Shown here: piece after piece, positions 57,848 to 64,000 of the stretch
How positions within the stretch are numbered: position 1 is the first letter of the stretch
How the letters are laid out: every line of letters starts with the position of its first letter
Assembly (NCBI GenBank): GCA_018780365.1
Contig: JADMJR010000214.1
Location: 1-64,000, forward strand
Reading direction: 5' to 3'
DNA from: Acidovorax sp.
GTDB lineage: Bacteria; Pseudomonadota; Gammaproteobacteria; Burkholderiales; Burkholderiaceae_C
Length of the DNA: 64,000 bases
Position numbers and translations under genes: made by a program
Notes under the pieces: generated by a model
What the model saw: the letters and a program-made list of their open reading frames with translations, nothing else
What the model was told of the DNA's origin: nothing
Database searches by the model: none

Positions 57848-60685
57848 ATGCCTGCCGCTGGCCACGACCCTGCCCACCCCGCGCCCCCTGATCAGCCCCG
57901 GTCGAACCGGAGCGCCCTGATCGCCGCCTGGGCCCAGGCCCTGCGCCAGCGCGCCGATGCGGCCACGCTGCAGGCGTTGGCACCGCTGACCGACGCCGAG
58001 GCCGCACAGGTGATGGCGCTGCTGCGCGACGGCGCCGCACCAGCCCCTTCTGGGGCCCCTACCGCTTCGTCGGCGCCAGCCGCCGCTGCATCCGGTGTGG
58101 TCGCAGGCCAGTTCCGCCCCCGCATCACCCTCATGACCCTGGGCCGGGGCGACGGCCTGCTGGGCATGGCGCCCCAAGGCAAGCTGGGGCCACGCGGCGA
58201 CAACGTGACCCTGGCACAGATCGACTGGACCTACCGCACCGACACCGGCGCCCAGTGGGAGACTGCCGCGCCCACCTCGGTGCTCAACGCCCGCCCCGCG
58301 CCCGTGCAAGACCTGTACGACACCGGCGGCCCCGTGCTGCGCATGCAGCGCCACCTGGCCGCCGAGGCCGACGCCACGGACCGCGTGTGGGACCTGGGCC
58401 TGACCCCCGTGGACCCCAAAAGCCTGCAGTGGCGCCACCGCGCGGCCGCCGCCACGCTGGGCCCCGTGTGGACCCTGGCGCAGGAGGCGCACTTTGGCGA
58501 CTTCTGGGCCGACGTGGTTCCGCAGCTGCGCGCCGAGGGCTGGAGCGTGGTGGTACACCCCGGCTTTGCGCACGAAAGCGTGCCCGTGTCGCGCTGGAAG
58601 CTCGTCATCGCCCCCGACACCGGCGAGCTGCTGGCCAAGGAAGTCGATGGCCCGCTGGGCACACGCCAGCGCCCCGTGCAGAAGCTGCACCTGCCCGAAC
58701 GCGAAGGCGCCTGGCTGCTCAGCCTGGGCATCGAGATCGACGGCGAGGTGTTGGACCTGGCCCCCATGCTGGCCGACCTGCTGCGCCGCGACATGCGCTG
58801 GCTCAACGCGCGGCAGATGGCGGCCATCGACGACATCGCCGTCATTTCGCTGCGCGCTCCTGGCGGGCGGCGCATCGACGCACCCGCAGGACCGCTCAAG
58901 GCCATCGTGGGCGCCATGGTGGACCTGCTCACCGACCCCTCCCGCAAACAGCTGAAGGACGGCGACCCGCTGCGCCTGGGCGCCTGGGAGGTCCGCCGCA
59001 TCGAGGCCCTGCGTGCCGGGCTGGTGCAAGCCCACCGCGTGGGCACCGTCAGCGGCTGGAGCAACGACTGGCAGCTGCAGGGCGACGTGGGCCTGGCACA
59101 GCTCGCCCAGCGCCTGCGCCGCATCGGCACCCCGCAGCCCGTGCCCGCACCCCAAGGCCTGCAGGTGCAGCTGCGCCCCTACCAGCTCGACGGCCTGGCC
59201 TGGCTGCAGTACCTGCGCGCCCAGGGCCTGGGCGGCATCCTGGCCGACGACATGGGCCTGGGCAAAACCGCGCAGGCGCTGGCCCATGTGCTGGTGGAGA
59301 AACAAGCGGGCCGCCTCACCCGCCCGGCCCTGGTGGTGCTGCCCACGTCGCTGCTCTTCAACTGGCAGGCCGAGGCCGCGCGCATGGCGCCGGGCCTGCG
59401 CGTGCTGGCCCTGCACGGCGCTAGCCGGGGCCAGCGCTACCTGCAGGTCGCCGACCACGACCTGGTGCTGACCACCTACCCGCTGCTCTGGCGTGACGTG
59501 GATGCGTTGGCGGCAGAGCCTTTTCACCTGCTGATCCTGGACGAAGCCCAGATGGTGAAAAACGCAGGCAGCCGCAGCGCCCGCGCCCTGCGCAAACTGC
59601 AGGCCCCGCACCTGCTGTGCCTGACGGGCACGCCGCTCGAAAACCACCTGGGCGAGCTGTGGGCGCAGTTCGACTTCTTGATGCCCGGCTTTCTGGGCGA
59701 TGTGCGCAGCTTCAACGCGCGCTGGCGCAAGCCCATCGAAGAGAACGGTGAAACCCTGCGCGCCCAGCTGCTGGCCCAGCGCGTGCGCCCCTTCATCCTG
59801 CGCCGCCGCAAGCAGGACGTGGCCACCGAACTACCGCCGCGCACCGAAACCATCTTGCGCGTGCAGCTGCAGGGCAAGCAGCGCGAGCTGTACGAGGCCG
59901 TGCGCACCACGGCCGACAAGCAGGTGCGCCGAGCGCTGGAGCGCCAGAGCTTTGATGGCGCGCAGATCACCATCCTGGATGCACTGCTCAAGCTGCGCCA
60001 GGTGTGCTGCGATCCGCGCCTGGTCAAAGGCGCGAAGATCCACCCCGGCACCGAACGCGCCAAGCTCGACCTGCTGGCTGACATGCTGCCCGCCCTGGTC
60101 GAAGAAGGCCGCCGCGTGCTGGTGTTCTCTCAGTTCACCGAGATGCTGATGCTGGCCGCCGAACAACTGGACGCGCTGGCCCTGCCCTACCTCACCCTCA
60201 CCGGCCAGACGCCACCGGGCCAGCGCGGCGCCATGGTTCAACGTTTTCAGGCGCAGGACGCCACCAGCGCGCCCATCCTGCTGGTCAGCCTCAAGGCGGG
60301 CGGCACGGGTCTGAACCTGACGGCCGCCGACACCGTGATCCACCTCGACCCCTGGTGGAACCCTGCCGTGGAGGAGCAGGCCACCGCCCGTGCCCACCGC
60401 ATCGGGCAGGACCAGCCGGTGTTCGTCTACAAGCTGGTGGTCGAGGGCAGCATCGAGGAGCGCATGCTGGAGCTGCAGGCGCGCAAGGCCGCGCTGGCCA
60501 GCGGCGTGCTGGGCCACGACGCGGCCGGTGCGCTGAAGTTCAGCGAGGCCGACCTCACGGCCCTGCTCGCGCCACTGGCCGAGCCCGCCGACAACCCGCT
60601 GGCCATCCCGGGCGAGGATGCGCGGCGCTGGGGTGGCACCGGCCAGCGCCGCCCGCGCCCGCTGCAGCCGCCAGAATATGAATAA
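57848..60685 (+). CDS. SNF2-family DEAD/DEAH helicase
   Basis: 945 residues. The N-terminal half (1-430) is specific to bacterial SNF2 proteins; the ATPase starts with QLRPYQLDGLAWLQYLRAQG, motif I LADDMGLGKTAQ, motif II LDEAQ, motif III LTGTPLENHLGELW, motif IV-V region VLVFSQFTEM and VSLKAGGTGLNLTAADTVIH, and motif VI QATARAHRIGQDQ. Probably remodels nucleoprotein complexes; the target is unknown. Host-like GC content, so it is not part of the AT-rich island beside it. The stop codon TAA (60683-60685) lies in dispersed repeat copy 9. Confidence 0.92.
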   Translation: MPAAGHDPAHPAPPDQPRSNRSALIAAWAQALRQRADAATLQALAPLTDAEAAQVMALLRDGAAPAPSGAPTASSAPAAAASGVVAGQFRPRITLMTLGRGDGLLGMAPQGKLGPRGDNVTLAQIDWTYRTDTGAQWETAAPTSVLNARPAPVQDLYDTGGPVLRMQRHLAAEADATDRVWDLGLTPVDPKSLQWRHRAAAATLGPVWTLAQEAHFGDFWADVVPQLRAEGWSVVVHPGFAHESVPVSRWKLVIAPDTGELLAKEVDGPLGTRQRPVQKLHLPEREGAWLLSLGIEIDGEVLDLAPMLADLLRRDMRWLNARQMAAIDDIAVISLRAPGGRRIDAPAGPLKAIVGAMVDLLTDPSRKQLKDGDPLRLGAWEVRRIEALRAGLVQAHRVGTVSGWSNDWQLQGDVGLAQLAQRLRRIGTPQPVPAPQGLQVQLRPYQLDGLAWLQYLRAQGLGGILADDMGLGKTAQALAHVLVEKQAGRLTRPALVVLPTSLLFNWQAEAARMAPGLRVLALHGASRGQRYLQVADHDLVLTTYPLLWRDVDALAAEPFHLLILDEAQMVKNAGSRSARALRKLQAPHLLCLTGTPLENHLGELWAQFDFLMPGFLGDVRSFNARWRKPIEENGETLRAQLLAQRVRPFILRRRKQDVATELPPRTETILRVQLQGKQRELYEAVRTTADKQVRRALERQSFDGAQITILDALLKLRQVCCDPRLVKGAKIHPGTERAKLDLLADMLPALVEEGRRVLVFSQFTEMLMLAAEQLDALALPYLTLTGQTPPGQRGAMVQRFQAQDATSAPILLVSLKAGGTGLNLTAADTVIHLDPWWNPAVEEQATARAHRIGQDQPVFVYKLVVEGSIEERMLELQARKAALASGVLGHDAAGALKFSEADLTALLAPLAEPADNPLAIPGEDARRWGGTGQRRPRPLQPPEYE

Positions 60686-60738
60686 AAATGGCCTCTACCG
60701 CCTGATAGACATGCCTTTATAGCTATCAAAACAATAGT
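60680..60738 (+). repeat. Dispersed repeat, copy 9, supplying the SNF2 stop codon
   Basis: GAATAAAAATGGCCTCTACC, GCCTGATAGACATGCCTTT, ATAGCTATCAAAACAATAG. The TAA of its GAATAA start is the helicase stop codon. With copy 2 it is among the closest to the family consensus. Confidence 0.8.
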
Positions 60739-60903
60739 ATTTGATGGGCCAACAGGGGGAACCGACTACGCACCCGGCCGAGGTGCAGAATTCAAAAGCA
60801 AGCTTCGGAGTGCACACTGCACGCGCCGTTTCTACAGTGAGGGCATCGCAACGCCAGCTGTTCGCACCCCGTGTGTGAACAGGTTCTTTTCGGAACCCTC
60901 ACC

Positions 60904-62088
60904 ATGCAAGCCCTAGCCACCGCAAATTCCTCAACGCCCCCACTGCCCATGCCCACCCGCCCGGCACCCCGCACCGCCCAGGCAGCGCAACAAGCCGCCG
61001 CCACCCAGGCCGACCCGCGCTGGGCGGCGGTGTTGGCGCGCAGTGCGGCGGCGGATGGCAGCTTCTGGTATTCGGTGTTGTCCACAGGCGTGTATTGCCG
61101 CCCCAGCTGCGCGGCGCGCACGCCCCGGCCCGAGAACGTGCGCTTCCACACCAGCTGCGCCGACGCCGAAAACGCAGGCTTTCGCCCCTGCCAGCGCTGC
61201 AAGCCACAGCAGCCCTCGGCGCAGTCGCACCATGCCGAATGGGTCACACAGGCCTGCCGTTTCATCGAAGCCGATGCGGCCGAGGGGCGCGCCCCCACGC
61301 TCGATGCACTGGCTGCCCGCCTGGGGCTGAGCGGCTCGCACCTGCACCGCATCTTCAAGCAGGCCACGGGCCTCACGCCCAAGGCCTACGCCGCCGCGCA
61401 GCGCGAGCAGCGCGTGCGCAGCGCACTGGGGCAAACCACCGATTCGGTGACCGAGGCCATCTACGGCGCGGGCTACCAGTCCAGCAGCCGCTTCTACGAA
61501 AAATCTGCCCAGGTGCTGGGCATGACACCCACGCGCTACCGCGCGGGCGGTGCCGCGCAACACATCCACTTTGCCGTGGCGCAATGCTCGCTGGGGGCCA
61601 TTCTGGTGGCACACAGCGGCCAGGGTTTGTGCGCCATCCTGCTCGGCGACGACCCGGATGTGCTGGTGCGCGACCTGCAGGACCGGTTTGCGCAGGCGCA
61701 GCTGGTGGGCGGCGATGCCGGTTTTGAATCGCTGGTGGCCCAGGTGGTGGCTTTTGTCGAAGCGCCCGGCCTGGGCCTTCACCTGCCGCTTGACGTGCAG
61801 GGCACGGCCTTCCAGCAGCGCGTGTGGCAGGCGCTGCGCACCATCCCGCCCGGGCAGACAGCGAGTTATGCCGAGATTGCAGCGCGCATCGGCGCCCCCG
61901 CCGCCACCCGCGCCGTGGCCCAGGCCTGTGGCGCCAACGCGCTGGCCGTGGCCATCCCCTGCCACCGGGTGGTGAGGAGCGACGGCGCGCTCTCGGGCTA
62001 CCGCTGGGGTGTGGAGCGCAAGCGCGCGCTGCTGGAGCGCGAGTCCGGCGCCGCCGAACCCACACGCCTGCAGGAGAAGGCCGCATGA
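60904..62088 (+). CDS. ada: Ada: bifunctional DNA methyl-acceptor and transcriptional activator
   Basis: 394 residues with all Ada parts. The N-terminal phosphotriester acceptor has VYCRPSCAARTPRPENVRF and GFRPCQRCKP. The AraC helix-turn-helix region contains LAARLGLSGSHLHRIFKQAT. The C-terminal O6-methylguanine methyltransferase has GTAFQQRVWQALRTIPPGQT and the acceptor Cys in AIPCHRVVRSDG. Methylated Ada activates the adaptive response. It heads an ATGA-coupled operon with a 2OG-Fe oxygenase gene and alkB, and these are its likely targets. ATG 60904. Confidence 0.95.
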   Translation: MQALATANSSTPPLPMPTRPAPRTAQAAQQAAATQADPRWAAVLARSAAADGSFWYSVLSTGVYCRPSCAARTPRPENVRFHTSCADAENAGFRPCQRCKPQQPSAQSHHAEWVTQACRFIEADAAEGRAPTLDALAARLGLSGSHLHRIFKQATGLTPKAYAAAQREQRVRSALGQTTDSVTEAIYGAGYQSSSRFYEKSAQVLGMTPTRYRAGGAAQHIHFAVAQCSLGAILVAHSGQGLCAILLGDDPDVLVRDLQDRFAQAQLVGGDAGFESLVAQVVAFVEAPGLGLHLPLDVQGTAFQQRVWQALRTIPPGQTASYAEIAARIGAPAATRAVAQACGANALAVAIPCHRVVRSDGALSGYRWGVERKRALLERESGAAEPTRLQEKAA

Positions 62089-62843
62089 GTGGCTTGAGCG
62101 CCTTGCCCCACAGCACACCACAGGCCACCAGCCCCTGGCCCGGGCGTGTGGCCGCGCTCGACTGGGCCCAGGCCACCGACGACCTGCACACCCAGGGCCA
62201 TGCGGTGTTGCCGCAACTGCTGAGCGCCGAGGAATGCTCGGCCCTCGCCGGGCTCTACCGCCGCCCCGGCCCACCCCTGTTCCGCAGTCGCGTGGTGATG
62301 CAGCGCCACGGCTTTGGCCTGGGCGAATACCAGTATTTCAACTACCCGCTGCCGGACATGGTGGCCGGGCTGCGCGACGCGCTCTACCCGCAACTGCAGC
62401 CCATCGCCAACCACTGGAATGCCGCCATGGGCATCGACGTGCGCTACCCCGCGCACCACGCCGACTTCATCGCCCGCTGCCATGCGGCCGGGCAACTGCG
62501 CCCCACGCCACTGCTGCTGCAGTACGCGCCGGGCGACTACAACTGCCTGCACCAGGATTTGTATGGCGAGCATGTGTTCCCGCTGCAGGTGGCCATCCTG
62601 CTGTCGGAGCCCGGCCACGACTTCACCGGCGGCGAATTTGTGCTGACCGAGCAACGCCCCCGCATGCAGTCACGCGCCGAAGTCGTGCCCTTGCGCCAGG
62701 GCGATGCCGTGGCATTTGCCGTGCACCACCGCCCGGTGCAAGGCACACGCGGCACCTACCGCGTGAACCTGCGCCACGGTGTGAGCCGCGTGCGGTCTGG
62801 GCAGCGCCACACAATGGGCATCATCTTTCACGACGCTGAGTAG
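62085..62843 (+). CDS. 2-oxoglutarate/Fe(II) oxygenase of the adaptive-response operon
   Basis: 252 residues. Double-stranded beta-helix oxygenase with metal ligands in NCLHQDLYGEHVF (HxD) and the distal His in FAVHHRPVQGTRG, with Arg for 2-oxoglutarate in YRVNLRHGV. It resembles the Oxygenase-NA family (PF09859, from memory). The N-terminal DDLHTQGHAVLPQLLSAEEC is the family start. Translationally coupled to ada by ATGA and followed by alkB at 6 bp, so a role in alkylation repair is likely, although no activity is established as far as I know. Confidence 0.87.
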   Translation: MSGLSALPHSTPQATSPWPGRVAALDWAQATDDLHTQGHAVLPQLLSAEECSALAGLYRRPGPPLFRSRVVMQRHGFGLGEYQYFNYPLPDMVAGLRDALYPQLQPIANHWNAAMGIDVRYPAHHADFIARCHAAGQLRPTPLLLQYAPGDYNCLHQDLYGEHVFPLQVAILLSEPGHDFTGGEFVLTEQRPRMQSRAEVVPLRQGDAVAFAVHHRPVQGTRGTYRVNLRHGVSRVRSGQRHTMGIIFHDAE

Positions 62844-62849
62844 GTGGCG

Positions 62850-63503
62850 ATGACCCTCGGCCTGTTTGACGACCTGCCCGCCACGCCCCAGGCCCCCGAG
62901 TGGCTGGAGCCAGGCGCCGTGGTGCTGCGCGGCTTTGCATTGCCGCAGGCTACCGATTTGTTGCAGGCCGTGGATGCCATCACGGCCCAGGCGCCCTTCC
63001 GGCACCTCATCACGCCCGGCGGGCAGCGCATGTCGGTGGCCATGAGCAACAGCGGCGCGCTGGGCTGGATCAGCGACCGCAGCGGCTACCGCTATGGCCC
63101 CACCGACCCGACCACCGGGTTGAACTGGCCGCCCATGCCTGCACTGTTTCGCCAACTGGCCCGGGACGCGGCCGAGGCGGCAGGCTACCCCGGCTTTGCG
63201 CCCGATGCCTGCCTCATCAACCGCTACGCGCCCGGCACGCGGTTGTCGCTGCACCAGGACCGCGACGAGGGCCACTACGACCACCCCATCGTGTCTGTCT
63301 CCCTGGGCATCCCGGCCATCTTCCTGTGGGGCGGTGCTGAGCGCGCCGACAAGGCCCGGCGTGTGGGCCTGTGGCATGGCGATGTGGTGGTGTGGGGCGG
63401 CCCGGCGCGGCTGCGGTTTCATGGCGTGTTGCCGCTGGCCGACGCCAGCCATGCGATGACGGGCGGGTTGCGCATCAACCTCACGTTTCGCAAGGCGCGC
63501 TGA
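62850..63503 (+). CDS. alkB: AlkB: 2OG-Fe(II) DNA/RNA demethylase
   Basis: 217 residues. Oxidatively removes methyl groups from 1-methyladenine and 3-methylcytosine. Active site: HQDRDEGHYDHPIVSVSLG (HxD), second His in RLRFHGVLPL and the 2-oxoglutarate-binding GGLRINLTFRKAR near the end. FRHLITPGGQRMSVAMSNSG is a typical AlkB nucleotide-lid stretch. ATG 62850 was chosen; GTG 62844 is an alternative two codons upstream, and AGGTGG precedes. Third gene of the ada operon. Confidence 0.95.
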   Translation: MTLGLFDDLPATPQAPEWLEPGAVVLRGFALPQATDLLQAVDAITAQAPFRHLITPGGQRMSVAMSNSGALGWISDRSGYRYGPTDPTTGLNWPPMPALFRQLARDAAEAAGYPGFAPDACLINRYAPGTRLSLHQDRDEGHYDHPIVSVSLGIPAIFLWGGAERADKARRVGLWHGDVVVWGGPARLRFHGVLPLADASHAMTGGLRINLTFRKAR

Positions 63504-63527
63504 AACCCTTCCACCGCATCGGAGACA

Positions 63528-64000
63528 TCAGCGAATGGGATACCCCGTCGCGCTGCCAATGGACGCGAGCATCCGGTCCGCGTCCTGGCGTCCCTTCAGG
63601 TCCTGGGCCACGGTGATCTTCTTGCCGCTGCGCAGCTCGGCCTCGATGCGGTAGTAGATCTCGCGGCGGTTGTTGATCTCCACGGTGTAGCCCTCCACCA
63701 CACGCAGCCGGGTTATCTCGGGGGCTGGCACCTGGTGCCATTGCAGCATCAGGCCCAGCAGGCGCCGTTCGGTGCGCAGGCCGTCGCGGTCGATCTGCAC
63801 GCGCAGGCTGTTGGCCAGCGCGTAAAACGCGCCCACCAGCACCGCGCCTCCCACGCCCCCAAAGCCCAGCCTGAACAGCCAGGGCCCGATGTCGGACTGG
63901 GCCTCCTGCTCCCAGGGCACCAGCGCGCCCACAGCCATAAACACCACCCCCACCAGCCCCATCGCCAGCTTGAGTCCCCACCACCGCCCGGCCGGAAAGT
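63528..64000 (-). CDS. Hypothetical membrane protein (5' end outside window)
   Basis: At least 157 residues. The frame is open through position 64000 (FPAGRWWGLKLA before the internal Met at 63962), so the true start lies outside. Two hydrophobic segments (about GLVGVVFMAVGALV and FGGVGGAVLVGAFYAL) precede a soluble C-terminal domain with VVEGYTVEINNRREIYYRI and SGKKITVAQDLKGRQDADRM. No family recognised. Convergent with alkB. Confidence 0.7.
   Translation of the reverse strand, partial: FPAGRWWGLKLAMGLVGVVFMAVGALVPWEQEAQSDIGPWLFRLGFGGVGGAVLVGAFYALANSLRVQIDRDGLRTERRLLGLMLQWHQVPAPEITRLRVVEGYTVEINNRREIYYRIEAELRSGKKITVAQDLKGRQDADRMLASIGSATGYPIR

Noticed and set aside
57848-60685. SNF2 helicase as part of the defence island
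   Set aside because: SNF2 proteins occur in some defence systems, but this gene has host-like GC, lies in the opposite orientation about 110 bp beyond the composition break and ends in a host-family repeat.
2881-60738. CRISPR array or REP cluster interpretation of the nine repeats
   Set aside because: The copies are single, kilobases apart and in both orientations with no regular spacers, and no cas genes are present.

Overview
The window is chromosomal DNA of a high-GC betaproteobacterium, most likely Comamonadaceae and probably close to Acidovorax. The evidence is codon use, the protein families present (Bug-type solute-binding protein, ChrBA cluster, ZnuD-like receptor with an FtsX-type ABC operon) and a dispersed repeat of about 60 bp of a kind I associate with that family. 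The genus is an inference from memory. I see no rRNA, tRNA, CRISPR array or insertion sequence.

Layout. 1-2.8 kb: truncated TetR gene, pdxH, a ParDE-type toxin-antitoxin pair and an AEC transporter. 3-4.6 kb: PAS-GGDEF diguanylate cyclase. 4.9-11.3 kb (minus strand): a probable Zur-controlled zinc uptake block made of a Fur/Zur regulator, an ABC ATPase and permease, a small Cys/His periplasmic protein, a DUF3299 protein, a small membrane protein and a His-rich TonB receptor. 11.4-12.8 kb: TacAT-like toxin-antitoxin and msrA. 12.9-20.5 kb: TetR-controlled RND efflux pump, then pcm, a rhodanese and a TolC-type outer membrane protein. 20.5-29.4 kb: GGDEF-EAL protein, large surface lipoprotein, waaA, a nitrilase-family hydrolase and phosphomannomutase. 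29.5-32.6 kb: Ada-AlkA fusion, ogt and an EamA transporter. 32.8-37.2 kb: five-PAS GGDEF-EAL protein and a small membrane protein. 37.3-42.8 kb: prpE, then chrB-chrA and a superoxide dismutase-rhodanese fusion. 42.9-47.8 kb: mixed housekeeping genes. 47.9-52.3 kb: tannase, Bug protein and DUF3237 protein opposite a LuxR-type regulator. 57.8-63.5 kb: SNF2 helicase and an adaptive-response operon (ada, a 2OG-Fe oxygenase, alkB).

The standout is an AT-rich island at about 52.59-57.74 kb that replaces the 5' part of an Lrp/AsnC gene. It carries three overlapping minus-strand genes: a TPR-like sensor with a divergent histidine-kinase ATPase (H889), a stand-alone receiver protein, and a receiver fused to an alpha/beta hydrolase with a C-terminal membrane anchor. 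This is the gene order and logic of the Detocs (defensive two-component) antiphage system, in a variant whose effector is a membrane-anchored hydrolase instead of the ATP-cleaving PNP enzyme.

A second theme is a family of nine dispersed repeats. Four of them overlap coding sequence: one is read in frame inside waaA, one encodes part of a signal peptide, one holds the stop and start codons of neighbouring ABC genes, and one supplies the stop codon of the SNF2 gene.
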